This document shows, one piece after another, positions 24,646-34,626 of a stretch of DNA of 64,000 bases. The stretch's first letter is position 1; every line of letters begins with the position of its first letter. The DNA is from Arthrobacter sp. AL12. GTDB taxonomy: Bacteria; Actinomycetota; Actinomycetes; Actinomycetales; Micrococcaceae. The notes beneath the pieces were generated by a model. It was not told where the DNA came from, ran no database searches, and saw only the letters and a list, made by a program, of their open reading frames with translations. The DNA lies in NCBI RefSeq assembly GCF_029960645.1, contig NZ_JASBQY010000001.1, positions 455,641 to 519,640 on the forward strand, given 5' to 3'. The translations under genes were made by a program, and so were the position numbers.

Positions 24646-25401
24646 TCAGTCAAAGAATGCCGACACAGCCCGGCTGAGCACCGCGTCCGGCACGTCATGC
24701 CCGTAACCGGCCAGAATTTGCGATCCTCCGCGGGGCGCTGCCGTTGCGATGGAGTTCGCCACATTCACCGCCCAGGGACCACGATCGCCGGCCAGTGCCA
24801 AGAGCGGGACTGTGACCTTGGCCAGCTGGTCTTTCGGTACGCGGCCGTCATTGCACAGTCTGACGTCGATGGGAAGAGTTGCCGCAATCGATTCCAGATG
24901 CGGCCAGAACGGGCCCTGTTTCATGCCCTCGATGGCTTCCGGTGGAGTACCCACGAGCATCAAGAAACGCTCGACGGCCTCGCTCCGTTCGCCGGCGGAG
25001 ACCAGCGCCGAGAGTTCGTCCGCGAACGCGAAGCTGGGACCTTGCGTGTATGGCACCTCATAGACGGCGATCTTTCGAACTTCGATCCCGGCGGCTGCAG
25101 CCGCGATGGCAATGGCGCCGCCCGAGGAATCGCCGAAGACGAATGGGCTCTCCCCTGTCTGCGCTACGACCGCGGCGAGGTCTTCGACCTCGCGTTCGAC
25201 CGTGACGTCACCGACCGGTCCACTTTCGCCTCGGCCGCGACGGTCGTACTCGAAGACCGTGAAGCGGTCCGCAAGCCCGACCGACAGCGACTTCTTCGAC
25301 TGGCGATCGCCGAAGGCCCCCACCACCACGATAAGGGCCGGCCCGGTTCCGGTTCTGTCGACAGCGATTACCGTCCCATCGGCTGATCTGGTGCAGGTCA
25401 T
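24646..25401 (-). CDS. Alpha/beta hydrolase
   Basis: A 251-residue alpha/beta-fold hydrolase. The fold start is ALIVVVGAFGDRQSKK, the arginine-rich loop FEYDRRGRGESG follows, and the nucleophile elbow GDSSGG carries the serine. The acid lies in ALAGDRGPW and the catalytic histidine in AGYGHDVP. Proteins with this pattern are esterases or perhydrolases of unknown substrate, widespread in Actinobacteria. The start at 25401 has AGGAGG five bases before it. It is convergent with the GAF-ANTAR pair and about 100 bases downstream of the amylase gene, on the same strand. Confidence 0.87.
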   Translation of the reverse strand: MTCTRSADGTVIAVDRTGTGPALIVVVGAFGDRQSKKSLSVGLADRFTVFEYDRRGRGESGPVGDVTVEREVEDLAAVVAQTGESPFVFGDSSGGAIAIAAAAAGIEVRKIAVYEVPYTQGPSFAFADELSALVSAGERSEAVERFLMLVGTPPEAIEGMKQGPFWPHLESIAATLPIDVRLCNDGRVPKDQLAKVTVPLLALAGDRGPWAVNVANSIATAAPRGGSQILAGYGHDVPDAVLSRAVSAFFD

Positions 25402-25503
25402 GTCGTCCTCCTGGTGGTCGGCCATCCCAACCACAGGCTACCCCCGGGAAGGCATCCGGACCCCGAAACCGGGCCATTTCTAGAGCATCCTCTCGCAGGG
25501 GGC

Positions 25504-26826
25504 CTAGCCGAGGACGGCCCACCCCCGCGCCGGCACGAGGACGGCGTTCGCGCCGACGTCGAGTGTCGCCTCTCCGGCGAGCACGGAGGTGGCGCCCGCG
25601 GCGCTGATCCGCTGGGTCTCGTGCGAGAGGTTCAGTGCAACGACGAGTGCATCGGCGCCAACCGCGACGCGGTATGCAAGCACCTCGTTGGCGAGCTGGA
25701 GGACTTCCGTGGTCGCACGGTGCAGCCACGGGTTCCGTCTCCGCACCCCGATGAGCTCCTGGTGCACGGCGAAGATGGATCCGCCCAGGGCCGAGAGCTG
25801 GTCGGGGGAAGACGGGAAGAGCGGCCGCACGTCGTCGTCGCCCCCTGCCCTGTCCTCCTTGACGCCCCGGTAGCCCTGCTCGTCGCCGTAGTACAGGGAC
25901 GGCGTTCCGCCGACCGTGAGCAGGACGACGACGGCGTGCGGTACCAGCGCCGCATCGGTGAGCTTGCTCGCGATGCGGGTGACGTCGTGGTTGCCGATGA
26001 AGGTGAGCGGTGCGAAGGAGCCCAGGAGCGCGTTGTGTCGTTCGAAGGCGGCTGCGAGTTCGAAGAAGTTCGCGTCGTTGAGCGAACTCCAGACCGCTTT
26101 CCAGAGCTCGTATTGCGTGGCGGAATCGAGTCCACCGGAGCTGACCTCCGCTGCATAGTCACCGTGGATGTACTCGCCCACGAAGTAGGCGTCCGGATGG
26201 GAGGACCGGACGCGCGCCGTGACCGGGGCCCAGAACGACGACGGGACGGCATAGGCGGCGTCGAGCCGCCAACCATCCGCACCCCGGCGCAGCCAGTGCT
26301 CCATGACATCGACGACGAAATCGGCGACCGCCGGCTCGTCATGGTTGAGCGCCACGAGGTGGTGGTGGCCCTCGAAGTCGCGATACGCCGGTTCGACACC
26401 CGACGCGGCAACGTCGGGCCACTCCAGCGAGAACCAGGAGGCGGTGTCCGCCCCCGGTCCGCGGGCAAGGACATCCTGGAACGGCGCGAAGGAACGCCCG
26501 GTGTGGTTGAAGACGCCGTCGAGGAGTATGCGCAGCCCGCGGCGGTGTGCCTCTGCCACCAGGGTATCGAAGTCCTGCTCGGACCCGAGCCGGGGATCGA
26601 TCCGGAAGTAATCCGTGGTGTCATACCCATGTGTCTCCGATTCGAAGATGGGGCCAAGGGCCAGCCCCGACGCCCCCAGTTCCACGGCGTAGTCGAGCCA
26701 CGGGACAAGGTCCAGCAACCGGTGCTCAGCGGCGGGTTCCGTCGTCGCGGTCTTTTCCGCGCCGACGAAGCCGAGGGGATAGACCTGCCACCAGATGGCG
26801 TGCTGGACCCAGCCAGGTTCGTTCAT
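25504..26826 (-). CDS. GH13-family alpha-glucan/alpha-glucoside hydrolase
   Basis: A 440-residue cytoplasmic (no signal peptide) glycoside hydrolase family 13 enzyme that acts on alpha-glucosidic bonds. All family motifs are present: DGVFNH (103-108), GWRLDAAY with nucleophile Asp189, VGEYIHG with acid/base Glu218, and FIGNHD with Asp281. A short C-terminal beta domain (about 370-440) follows. The length and the WWQVYPLGFVGAE start resemble cyclomaltodextrinase- or amylosucrase-like small amylases of Actinobacteria. The absence of a signal peptide suggests action on imported maltodextrins or storage glucan. It has no transporter next to it. Confidence 0.9.
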   Translation of the reverse strand: MNEPGWVQHAIWWQVYPLGFVGAEKTATTEPAAEHRLLDLVPWLDYAVELGASGLALGPIFESETHGYDTTDYFRIDPRLGSEQDFDTLVAEAHRRGLRILLDGVFNHTGRSFAPFQDVLARGPGADTASWFSLEWPDVAASGVEPAYRDFEGHHHLVALNHDEPAVADFVVDVMEHWLRRGADGWRLDAAYAVPSSFWAPVTARVRSSHPDAYFVGEYIHGDYAAEVSSGGLDSATQYELWKAVWSSLNDANFFELAAAFERHNALLGSFAPLTFIGNHDVTRIASKLTDAALVPHAVVVLLTVGGTPSLYYGDEQGYRGVKEDRAGGDDDVRPLFPSSPDQLSALGGSIFAVHQELIGVRRRNPWLHRATTEVLQLANEVLAYRVAVGADALVVALNLSHETQRISAAGATSVLAGEATLDVGANAVLVPARGWAVLG

Positions 26827-27053
26827 GGCGACGATTGCCTTCCGTCCGTTCCCGGCCGGCCAGGGAAGGCCGGCGGGCCGGCCCGGCGGGCCAGCGTCCC
26901 GTCCAGCCTATATCGGCCAGAGAAGGAAGCCTGGCTGGGTCACCCTGCCCGTCCGACGATTTCACTGCAGTCCACCTCGGCCCCTGCGGGATGCCCTCCA
27001 CGCTCGGCTGACGCCTCCACACGCTCAGCGCCTACACGTGGAAGTATTCACCT

Positions 27054-27506
27054 ATGACTAGCAATAATGATGCTGCCGACAATGCGGCACCGACGGACTC
27101 ACCCGGCATAGACGCCCCGGCCGCAACCGGCCGTGGGTGGGACCACATCGGGGCCATCATCGTTGATGCCACGTTGCAGCGACGGCAGAACTACCATGAG
27201 ACCGTCAAGCCGCGCGTTGACGCTCTGATTGCGGCCTGGCCGGATGCCGCCACGACCAGCGGATTCCGGCGGCACGTGGATACGGGGAAGCTCTCGGAAG
27301 TCATCGACTGGCCCTCTCCGGGCCGCCTGGCCCAGGTCGAGGACATCACGCGGGTGCTCGAGGGCCAGGGCATCGAAACGGTCATGGAACTCAGGGGCGC
27401 GCTCATTGACCCGGCCACGCGACCTGTTCTCCGGGAGGCCCTTGCGGCCGTGCGGCATGTCAGTCCCAAAACGCTGGATTATATCGACACCCTGAGCGGA
27501 CTCTAG
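27054..27506 (+). CDS. Hypothetical protein
   Basis: A 150-residue soluble protein of unknown function. A disordered first 25 residues (Asn/Asp/Ala/Pro-rich) lead into a helical domain: HIGAIIVDATLQRRQNYHET, VKPRVDALIAAWPDAATTSG, then a segment (RLAQVEDITRVLEGQGIETV) whose helix pairs recall a helix-hairpin-helix or small DNA-associated domain, though no catalytic motif is seen. It stands alone, downstream of a 227-base gap that would hold its promoter, and ends before the hairpin at 27587-27626. Confidence 0.6.
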   Translation: MTSNNDAADNAAPTDSPGIDAPAATGRGWDHIGAIIVDATLQRRQNYHETVKPRVDALIAAWPDAATTSGFRRHVDTGKLSEVIDWPSPGRLAQVEDITRVLEGQGIETVMELRGALIDPATRPVLREALAAVRHVSPKTLDYIDTLSGL

Positions 27507-27586
27507 GCCGCGAAGCCCCCGGTCCACGGCGCTGGATCCGAGAACCGCGGTGGCCAGCACCCCCGTGGTCTGCGCGAACTCTTACC

Positions 27587-27626
27587 GGGAAGGGCCCGGC
27601 CGGATGGCACCGGCCGGGCCCTTCCC
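27587..27626. terminator. Strong bidirectional hairpin terminator
   Basis: A perfect 17-bp inverted repeat (arms 27587-27603 and 27610-27626, loop ATGGCA) centred on GGGAAGGGCCCGGCCGG. It separates the convergent hypothetical gene and the alcohol dehydrogenase gene. Confidence 0.85.
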
Positions 27627-27652
27627 CTGGCTCCTTGCCGCGGCAGTGCGGA

Positions 27653-28696
27653 CTAGCCCAGCGTGGAGGTGTCGATCACAAAGCGGTACCGCACGTCGGA
27701 GGCGAGCACGCGCTCGTAGGCCTCATTGATCTTGTCGGCCGGGATGACCTCGATCTCGGCGCCGAGGTGGTGCTCGGCGCAGAAGTCCAGCATTTCCTGC
27801 GTCTGGCGGATGCCGCCGATCATGGACCCGGCGAAGGACCGGCGTCCGGCGATCAGGGCGAACGCGTTCACGGGCAGCGGTTCAGCCGGGGCGCCCACGT
27901 TCACCAGGGCGCCGTCGAGGCTCAGCAGCTGCAGGTAGGAGCTGATGTCGATGCTCGCGCTGACGGTGTTGATGATCAGGTCGAAGGAGCCGGCCAGATC
28001 CGTGAAGGTGTTTTCGTCGCTGGTGGCGTAGTAGTGGTCCGCGCCCAGTTTCAGCCCGTCCTCCTGCTTCTTCAGCGACTGTGACAGCACGGTCACCTCG
28101 GCGCCCATGGCGTGGGCGATCTTGACGGCCATGTGTCCCAGCCCGCCGAGTCCGACGACGGCGACCTTCTTGCCGGGGCCGGCGTTCCAGTGGCGCAGCG
28201 GCGAGTAGGTGGTGACGCCGGCGCAGAGCAGAGGCGCGGCGACGTCGAGCTCGATGCCCTCGGGGATGGTGACGACGAAGTCTTCGGTCACCACCACATG
28301 GGTGGAGTAGCCGCCCTGGGTGATGGTGCCGTCGCGGTCCACGGCGCCGTACGTGCCGGTGTTGCCGGCGAGGCAGTACTGCTCCTCGCCCTTCTGGCAG
28401 TTGACGCACTCGCGGCAGGAATTCACCATGCAGCCGACGCCGACCCGGTCGCCGACGGCGTGCTTGGTCACGGCCGAGCCGACCTCCGAAACGATGCCGG
28501 CGATCTCGTGCCCCGGTGCCAGCGGGAACTGCTGGGGGCCCCAGTCGCCGCGGACGGTGTGGATGTCGGAGTGGCAGATGCCGGCGAACTTGATGTCGAT
28601 CAGGACGTCATGCGGGCCAACGTCCCGGCGTTCGATGGTGGTCGGAACGAGGGATTCCGTCGCGGAGGGGGCGGCGTAAGCATTAACGGTAAGCAT
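27653..28696 (-). CDS. Zinc-dependent NAD(P) alcohol dehydrogenase
   Basis: A 347-residue medium-chain dehydrogenase/reductase of the YahK/cinnamyl-alcohol-dehydrogenase type. It oxidises alcohols or, more often in this group, reduces aldehydes with NAD(P)H. Catalytic zinc ligands are GICHSD (Cys), GHEIAG (His-Glu) and a later Cys in LLCAGVT. Structural zinc ligands are the four cysteines of [16 protein letters not shown]. The Rossmann motif is [12 protein letters not shown]. It is divergent from the XRE-family gene, sharing a 189-base promoter region, so that regulator probably controls it. Confidence 0.92.
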   Translation of the reverse strand: MLTVNAYAAPSATESLVPTTIERRDVGPHDVLIDIKFAGICHSDIHTVRGDWGPQQFPLAPGHEIAGIVSEVGSAVTKHAVGDRVGVGCMVNSCRECVNCQKGEEQYCLAGNTGTYGAVDRDGTITQGGYSTHVVVTEDFVVTIPEGIELDVAAPLLCAGVTTYSPLRHWNAGPGKKVAVVGLGGLGHMAVKIAHAMGAEVTVLSQSLKKQEDGLKLGADHYYATSDENTFTDLAGSFDLIINTVSASIDISSYLQLLSLDGALVNVGAPAEPLPVNAFALIAGRRSFAGSMIGGIRQTQEMLDFCAEHHLGAEIEVIPADKINEAYERVLASDVRYRFVIDTSTLG

Positions 28697-28885
28697 GGAT
28701 CTCCTGCTTGTGGATGGTGTGGGGGGTGCCCCGGCGTCCGGAACCGGTCAGGTGCGGCCTTTCGGCCCGGTCGTCATCGGGGGCTCTATCCATCAAACAC
28801 CACTAGGCCGCGCGGAGGGAGGCCCTGCTGTGAGGGGTACTGGCAGGGACTCCCTTACGGCGCCGCACCCTCTACCGTTGAAGGT

Positions 28886-29764
28886 ATGGACAACCAGAGC
28901 GAGACCCGGGACTTCCTGGCCACCCGGCGGGCGAAAATCACCCCGGAACAGGCGGGTCTGCCCGTTTACGGCGGCAACCGCCGCGTCCCCGGACTGCGCC
29001 GCGGCGAGGTCGCCATGCTGGCCGGGGTCAGTGTCGAGTATTACACCCGGCTGGAGCGCGGAAACCTCTCCGGAGTCTCCGAAGGAGTCCTGGAAGCCCT
29101 GGCGCGGGCGCTGCAGCTGGATGAGGCGGAGCAGGCCCACCTGTTCGACCTGGCCCGAGCCGCCAGCACCAGCCGCAAGCCGCAGCGCCGCCGCCCCGCC
29201 ACCCAGCCGGTCCGGGCGAGCGTGCAGCTGGTGCTCGATGCGATAACCAGCGCCCCGGCGTTCGTGCGCAACGGGCGGCTGGACATCCTTGCCGCCAACC
29301 AGCTTGGCCGGGCCATGTACTCCGAGATGTACGGCAGCCCCGTCCGGCCGGCCAACTTTGCGCGGTTCCTCTTCCTGGACGACCGCTCCCGCGGGTTCTA
29401 CCCGGACTGGGAGCGCGCCGCGAATGACACGGTGGCGATCCTGCGGACCGAAGCCGGCCGGGACCCCTACGACCGGGGCCTGACCGACCTGGTCGGTGAG
29501 CTGTCCACGCGCAGTGAGGAGTTCCGGACCCGGTGGGCGGCCCACAACGTGCGCTTGCACTACACCGGGCTCAAGCACTTTCGGCACCCCGTGGTGGGGC
29601 ACCTCCACCTCATGTACGAGTCCCTGGATCTCCCGGCCGACGCGGGGCTGTCGCTGCTGGTCTACACCGCCGAGCCCGGTTCCCCCACCGGGGACGCGCT
29701 GCGGCTGCTGGCCAGCTGGGCCGCGACACAAGGGGCAGCCGAGGAACCTCTGAAGCAGGGTTAA
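28886..29764 (+). CDS. XRE-family regulator with MmyB-like ligand domain
   Basis: A 292-residue transcription factor. The N-terminal helix-turn-helix (about 25-85; RGEVAMLAGVSVEYYTRLER) is of the Cro/C1 type. The C-terminal domain (about 100-285; LVLDAITSAPAFVRNGRLDI, PANFARFLFLDDRSRGFYPD, GLKHFRHPVVGHLHLMYESL) is the MmyB-like PAS-fold, which binds fatty acids or other small ligands. This family typically regulates a divergent dehydrogenase or reductase gene, and here a zinc alcohol dehydrogenase is divergent. The ATG at 28886 follows AAGG closely. Confidence 0.9.
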   Translation: MDNQSETRDFLATRRAKITPEQAGLPVYGGNRRVPGLRRGEVAMLAGVSVEYYTRLERGNLSGVSEGVLEALARALQLDEAEQAHLFDLARAASTSRKPQRRRPATQPVRASVQLVLDAITSAPAFVRNGRLDILAANQLGRAMYSEMYGSPVRPANFARFLFLDDRSRGFYPDWERAANDTVAILRTEAGRDPYDRGLTDLVGELSTRSEEFRTRWAAHNVRLHYTGLKHFRHPVVGHLHLMYESLDLPADAGLSLLVYTAEPGSPTGDALRLLASWAATQGAAEEPLKQG

Positions 29765-29818
29765 GGGGCCGCCAACTGTCGGGGGACGCGCAGCGGACGA
29801 CGTTGGCCGCCTCCTTGG

Positions 29819-30955
29819 CTAGGTGCCGGCTACCGTGCGGCCGATGATCAGGCGCATGATCTCGTTGCTGCCTTCGAGGATCTGGTGGACCCGCAGGTCC
29901 CGGGCGATCTTCTCCAGTCCGTACTCGGAAAGGTAGCCGTAGCCCCCGTGGAGCTGGATGGCGCTGTTGGCGACGTTGAACCCTGCATCCGTGGCGACCC
30001 TCTTGGCCATGGCGCAGAGCTTGACCGCGTCGGGCGCGCCGCGGTCCAGCGCGTCCGCTGCCCGCCAGAGCAGCGTCCGGGCGGTCACGAGCTCTGTTTC
30101 CATGTCGGCCAGCTGGAACAGCAGGGATTGCTGGTTGATCAGCGGCCCGCCGAACGCCTCGCGTTCCTTGAGGTAGGCCACCGACTTGTCCAGGGCAGTC
30201 TGGCCGCCGCCCAGGGAGCAGGCGCCCATGTTGACGCGGCCCCCGTTGAGCCCCTTCATCGCGATCCCAAAGCCACTGCCTTCGTCTCCGAGGCGGTTGG
30301 CAGTCGGAACCCGGACATCGTCGAAAATAACCTGGCGGGTCGGCTGGGCGTTCCACCCCATCTTTTTCTCGTTCGGACCGAACGACAGGCCCGGGGTCCC
30401 CGCCGGGACAACGATGGCCGTGATGCCGCGGTGTCCGTTGTCGGCGGTGCGGGCCATCACGATGTAGAAGCTCGACGACCCGGCCCCGGAGATGAATTGT
30501 TTGACGCCGTTCAGCACGTACTCTTCGCCGTCGCGCACCGCCCTGGTGCTCAGCGCGGCTGCGTCGGACCCGGCGCCGGGCTCGGTAAGGCAGTAGCTGC
30601 CCAGGGCTTCCATAGAGGCAAGCTGCGGCACCCACTGTGCGCGCTGCTCATCGTTGCCGAACGAGTCGATCATCCAGACCACCATGTTGTGGATGGAGAT
30701 GTAGGCGGCAATCGTCGGATCAGCCTTGGCCAGTTCCTCGAAGATCAGCACCGCATCGCTGCGCGTCAGCCCGGAGCCGCCGAACTGCTCCTGCACATAG
30801 ATGCCGCCCATCCCCAGGGCGCCGGCTTCGCGCAGCACGTCCACGGGGAAGTGCTTGGTCTCGTCCCATTTCGCGGCGTTCGGTGCCAGAGCCCCGTTGG
30901 CGAAGTCCCGCACCATCGCAACCAGCGACTGCTGGTCCTCGTTGAGTTCAAACAT
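29819..30955 (-). CDS. Acyl-CoA dehydrogenase, isobutyryl-CoA type
   Basis: A 378-residue FAD enzyme. Substrate loop SYCLTEPGAGSDAAAL, flavin-contact region QFISGAGSSSFYIVMA, and the C-terminal LHGGYGYLSEYGLEKIARDL and QILEGSNEIMRLIIGRTV are ACAD signatures. The ILEGSNEIMR end is like branched-chain (isobutyryl-CoA, ACAD8-type) dehydrogenases of valine breakdown. The start at 30955 has GGAGGA eight bases before it. No other valine-degradation gene is adjacent. Upstream lies an imperfect palindrome (31011-31028) that could be its operator. ETF encoded at 18361-20135 is a plausible electron acceptor. Confidence 0.9.
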   Translation of the reverse strand: MFELNEDQQSLVAMVRDFANGALAPNAAKWDETKHFPVDVLREAGALGMGGIYVQEQFGGSGLTRSDAVLIFEELAKADPTIAAYISIHNMVVWMIDSFGNDEQRAQWVPQLASMEALGSYCLTEPGAGSDAAALSTRAVRDGEEYVLNGVKQFISGAGSSSFYIVMARTADNGHRGITAIVVPAGTPGLSFGPNEKKMGWNAQPTRQVIFDDVRVPTANRLGDEGSGFGIAMKGLNGGRVNMGACSLGGGQTALDKSVAYLKEREAFGGPLINQQSLLFQLADMETELVTARTLLWRAADALDRGAPDAVKLCAMAKRVATDAGFNVANSAIQLHGGYGYLSEYGLEKIARDLRVHQILEGSNEIMRLIIGRTVAGT

Positions 30956-31010
30956 ACCCAGTCCTCCGAAGTGTAGATATTGAATCAATGTAGTACGGCG
31001 GCCCAGTTAT

Positions 31011-31028
31011 TACTAGGACTTCCTACTA
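31011..31028. promoter_or_regulatory. Imperfect 8-2-8 palindrome upstream of the acyl-CoA dehydrogenase
   Basis: TACTAGGA (31011-31018) and TCCTACTA (31021-31028) are complements with one mismatch around two bases. The site is AT-rich, in the 156-base gap between the carboxylase stop and the ACAD start, about 56 bases upstream of the ACAD ATG. The regulator is not identified. Confidence 0.35.
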
Positions 31029-31111
31029 TATTTTCTCACGACCCCCTCCGGACCCGCTCACCGACGAACAACATGCGAAGCTGCGCCCGGCCGGCCCGCA
31101 GCAAGCAGCGG

Positions 31112-32884
31112 CTACCCGATCAGGGCCAGCACCGCGCCGGCAGCAACGACGCCGCCGGCCTCCGCGCGGAAGCCGGTCACGGTGCCGTTGCGGTGGGCCG
31201 GGACCTGGGTCTCCATCTTCATCGCCTCCAGTACGACGACGGGGTCCCCCGCCGCGACTTCGGCGCCCGGTTCGACGAGCCACTTCACCACGGTCCCGGC
31301 CATGCCGGCGCGCAGCTCCCCGGGGTGGGGGGCGGCAGCTCCGCCGTCGGACGCCCCTTCCACGGACACGCCGGCGGGCAGCAGGGGGCCCCCGGACAGA
31401 GTCCGAGTAGACAGTGCCCAGCCGTCCAGCAGATCCGCCGGCAGCCCGACGGCCATCCGGCGGCCGTCCACCTCGACGGTGATGGTGCGGCGTTCGCCGT
31501 CGGGCGCGGCGGTGCTGAAGCGCGGGTCGGCGGAGATGGTGTCCGCGAAGTCGGTTTCGATCCACCGGGTGTGGATGCCTAGGCCGGATTCAGAGGTGAA
31601 GTCCGGGGATTCGACCACGGCGCGGTGGAACGGGAGCACGGTGGCCACCCCGGTGATGCTGATTTCGGCGAGGGCGCGGCGGGCGCGGCGGAGCGCCTGC
31701 TGCCGGTCGGCGCCGGTGACGATCAGTTTCGCCAGCAGCGAGTCGAACTGCGGCGGGACGAAGGAGCCGGAGCGGACGCCGGTGTCGAGCCGGATGCCGG
31801 GGCCGGTGGGGCCGTGGAACTCCTCGACGGTGCCGGGCGAGGGCAGGAAACCGCGCCCGACGTCCTCGGCGTTGAGTCTGAATTCGAAGGCGTGGCCGCG
31901 CGGCGCCGGGTCCGCGGTGATGCGCAGCGGCTCCCCCGCAGCGATGCGGAACTGCTCCTGCACGAGGTCGATCCCGGTGGTTTCCTCGGTGATGGGGTGC
32001 TCCACCTGGAGCCGGGTGTTGACCTCGAGGAACGCCACGGTGCCGTCCGCGGCGACCAGGAATTCCACCGTGCCGGCGCCGGAGTAGCCGGCCGCGCGGC
32101 AGACGGCCTTGGCGGCGTCGTAGATCTGGCGGGTCTGTGCGTCGCTGAGGAACGGTGCGGGCGCCTCCTCCACGAGCTTCTGGTGCCGGCGCTGGAGCGA
32201 ACAGTCGCGGGTTCCGACGACGACAACGTTGCCGTGGGTGTCCGCGAGGACCTGCGCCTCGACGTGGCGCGGCCGGTCGAGGTAGCGCTCCACGAAGCAT
32301 TCGCCGCGACCGAAGGCTGCGACGGCCTCCCGGACGGCGGAGTCGAAGGCTTCCTCGACCTCGTCGAGGGCGCGGACCACCTTCATGCCGCGGCCGCCGC
32401 CGCCGAAGGCCGCCTTAATGGCGATCGGCAGGCCGTGCTGTTCGGCGAAGGCGCGGGCCTCGGCGGCGGATTCCACCGGGCCGTCGCTGCCGGCGACCAG
32501 CGGGGCGCCGGCTCGGACGGCGGTCTCGCGGGCGGTGATTTTGTTGCCGAGCAGCCGGATGGCCTCCGGGGTGGGACCGATCCAGGTGAGGCCGGCGTCG
32601 AGGACGGCCTGGGCGAAGTCGGCGTTCTCTGACAGGAAGCCGTAGCCGGGGTGGAGGGCGTCGGCGCCGGATTCCGCCGCGGCGGCGAGCAGCTTGGGGA
32701 TGTTGAGGTAGGTGTCCGCGGGCGAGTTGCCGCCCAGGGCGTAGGCTTCGTCCGCGGCACAGACGTGCAGGGCGTCGGCGTCGATGTCCGCATAGACGGC
32801 GACGGAGGCCAGCTGCGCGTCGTCGCAGGCCCGGGCGATCCGGACGGCGATTTCACCGCGGTTGGCGATCAGGACCTTGCGCAT
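31112..32884 (-). CDS. Biotin carboxylase / biotin carboxyl carrier fusion of the 5-oxoproline cluster
   Basis: A 590-residue AccC-AccB-type fusion. Biotin carboxylase domain about 1-445: [20 protein letters not shown], the ATP-grasp lid [30 protein letters not shown], catalytic [19 protein letters not shown]-terminal biotinyl domain about 515-590 with the attachment motif EAMKMET, Lys556. It carries ATP-dependent carboxylation of biotin; the carboxyl acceptor subunit is not among its neighbours. It overlaps the stop of the pxpBC gene by one base (TGATG), so the two are coupled. Biotin carboxylase genes occur next to pxp genes in many bacteria, where they are thought to help in 5-oxoproline or related lactam activation; this is inferred. 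Confidence 0.9.
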   Translation of the reverse strand: MRKVLIANRGEIAVRIARACDDAQLASVAVYADIDADALHVCAADEAYALGGNSPADTYLNIPKLLAAAAESGADALHPGYGFLSENADFAQAVLDAGLTWIGPTPEAIRLLGNKITARETAVRAGAPLVAGSDGPVESAAEARAFAEQHGLPIAIKAAFGGGGRGMKVVRALDEVEEAFDSAVREAVAAFGRGECFVERYLDRPRHVEAQVLADTHGNVVVVGTRDCSLQRRHQKLVEEAPAPFLSDAQTRQIYDAAKAVCRAAGYSGAGTVEFLVAADGTVAFLEVNTRLQVEHPITEETTGIDLVQEQFRIAAGEPLRITADPAPRGHAFEFRLNAEDVGRGFLPSPGTVEEFHGPTGPGIRLDTGVRSGSFVPPQFDSLLAKLIVTGADRQQALRRARRALAEISITGVATVLPFHRAVVESPDFTSESGLGIHTRWIETDFADTISADPRFSTAAPDGERRTITVEVDGRRMAVGLPADLLDGWALSTRTLSGGPLLPAGVSVEGASDGGAAAPHPGELRAGMAGTVVKWLVEPGAEVAAGDPVVVLEAMKMETQVPAHRNGTVTGFRAEAGGVVAAGAVLALIG

Positions 32885-34581
32885 CAGTAACTCGCTTCTT
32901 CTTCGGGAGTGACGGGTTCGGTGGTGGCGGTGCCGCTGAGGGTGGATTCGGCCCAGCGGAAGCGGATCTTCCCGCCGATCGGAACCTGGCCGGCGCGGTC
33001 CAGCTGTGAGTCCACCACCACGGCGATCACCGGGTAGCCGCCGGTGATCGGGTGGTCGGCCAGGAAGAGCACGGGGAGTCCTTCCGGGGGGACCTGCAGG
33101 GCGCCGGCGACGGTGCCCTCGCTGGCGAGTTCGCCCTGGCGGGTGCGCTGCAGCGGGGTTCCCTGCAGGCGCATGCCCACCCGGTTGGACTGTGGCTTCA
33201 CGTCCCAGTCCTGGGCCGTGAACGAGTCCAAGGCCGTCTGATCGAACCAGTCGGCACGGGGGCCGGGGACAACTTCGAGCACGGTGACGCCGGTTCCTGG
33301 GTACTCCGGCTGCAGTTCGGGGTGGCCGACGACGCCGGACTCGGCCTCCCCGCCGGCGGCGAGGAGCTGGCCGGCGGCCAGTGGGGCGGGGCCGATCCCG
33401 GACATGGTGTCGGTGGAGCGGCTGCCGAGCACCGGGGCGGTGTCGACGCCGCCGCGGACGGCGAGGTAGCAACGGAAGCCGCTCTCCGGGGCACCGATGG
33501 TCAGGGTTTCACCGTCGAGCAGGGCGAAGGGGGTGGCCATCGGGACGTTCCGCCAGGACGGGCCGGACCCGGCCCCGTCGGCGTCAAAGTCGACGTCGTC
33601 GGAGCCGGCGTCGGCGTCGTGGGGCGTCTCGATGGTCAGCTCCGCGGGTGCCCCGGCGACGGCGAGGACCTGGTCCCCGACGGCCTGCACCGTGAGCCCG
33701 CCGGCGACGGTCTCCACCGCGGCGGCCGACGGCGCGTTCCCGACCAGGCGGTTGGCCCTGCGCAGCGAGGCCCGGTCCAGCGCGCCGGCCGCGGAGACGC
33801 CCAGGCCCGAGTGGCCGTGGCGGCCCAGGTCCTGGATCAGGCTCTGCAGCCCCGGCGCGACGACCTGCAGTCCGGACGCCAGCTCGGGAGCAGGAACCTG
33901 GGCCGGGTGTTCCGGCGCCAGCGTGACGGTGTCGCGAACCGCGCGGTACCGCACCTGGTGGCCGGGGGCGGCCAGTGCGGGCTGTTCCCGGTCCAGGTCC
34001 CACATGGCGGCGCCGGTGCGTCCGATCAGCTGCCAGCCGCCGGGCGAGCGGCGCGGGTACACGGCCGAATAGTTCCCGGCCAGCGCCACCGAACCGGCGG
34101 GGACGGCGGTGCGCGGGGAACTTCGCCGCGGCACCTCGAGCAGCTGGTTTTCGCCCACCATGTAGCCGAAGCCCGGGGCGAAGCCGGCGAAGGCCACGGT
34201 CCAGATCTGCCCGGTGTGGGCCGCGATCACGCCCTCGGCTCCGAGGCCGGTCAGCTCGCCCACCTCGGCGAGATCCTCGCCGTCGTAAACGGTGTCGATG
34301 AACACCAACTCGCCCTCCCGATGCGCGGGGGCAATGAGGTCGAGCTGGAGCAGCCGCGCGGCGATCCGGCGGGCCGACGCCGGCGAATCCGCGGTGACCA
34401 GTACCGTCTCCGCCGCGGCGAGGACGTCCAGCTGGCCCGGCAGCGGGTTCTCAACGAGCAGTGCCTGCAGGGCCAGCACGTCCGGGGTTCCGGAGAGCTC
34501 GGCCAGTACCGCGCGGGTTCCCACGGCCCGCACGGAGCGGACGTTCTGTACTGCCAGGGTTTGCCCTGCTGTATCAATCAT
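32884..34581 (-). CDS. pxpB-pxpC: 5-oxoprolinase subunits B and C, fused (PxpB-PxpC)
   Basis: A 565-residue fusion of KipI-like PxpB and KipA-like PxpC. The PxpB part (about 1-220) contains [36 protein letters not shown] and [20 protein letters not shown]. The PxpC part (about 230-550) contains [79 protein letters not shown] and the end VPIGGKIRF. With PxpA they hydrolyse 5-oxoproline to glutamate using ATP. In many bacteria these are separate genes; here they are one. The upstream pxpA gene ends 45 bases away; the next gene is coupled by one base. Around residues 320-335 an acidic insert ([18 protein letters not shown]) is unusual. Confidence 0.9.
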   Translation of the reverse strand: MIDTAGQTLAVQNVRSVRAVGTRAVLAELSGTPDVLALQALLVENPLPGQLDVLAAAETVLVTADSPASARRIAARLLQLDLIAPAHREGELVFIDTVYDGEDLAEVGELTGLGAEGVIAAHTGQIWTVAFAGFAPGFGYMVGENQLLEVPRRSSPRTAVPAGSVALAGNYSAVYPRRSPGGWQLIGRTGAAMWDLDREQPALAAPGHQVRYRAVRDTVTLAPEHPAQVPAPELASGLQVVAPGLQSLIQDLGRHGHSGLGVSAAGALDRASLRRANRLVGNAPSAAAVETVAGGLTVQAVGDQVLAVAGAPAELTIETPHDADAGSDDVDFDADGAGSGPSWRNVPMATPFALLDGETLTIGAPESGFRCYLAVRGGVDTAPVLGSRSTDTMSGIGPAPLAAGQLLAAGGEAESGVVGHPELQPEYPGTGVTVLEVVPGPRADWFDQTALDSFTAQDWDVKPQSNRVGMRLQGTPLQRTRQGELASEGTVAGALQVPPEGLPVLFLADHPITGGYPVIAVVVDSQLDRAGQVPIGGKIRFRWAESTLSGTATTEPVTPEEEASY

Positions 34582-34626
34582 GAGCTGCCTTCATCGTTGG
34601 CGGTGCTTCGAGGGGGTCCGCGCCGC

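Noticed and set aside
25414..27057. A 547-residue open frame on the plus strand
   Set aside because: It is antisense to the GH13 gene, whose catalytic residues are all present.
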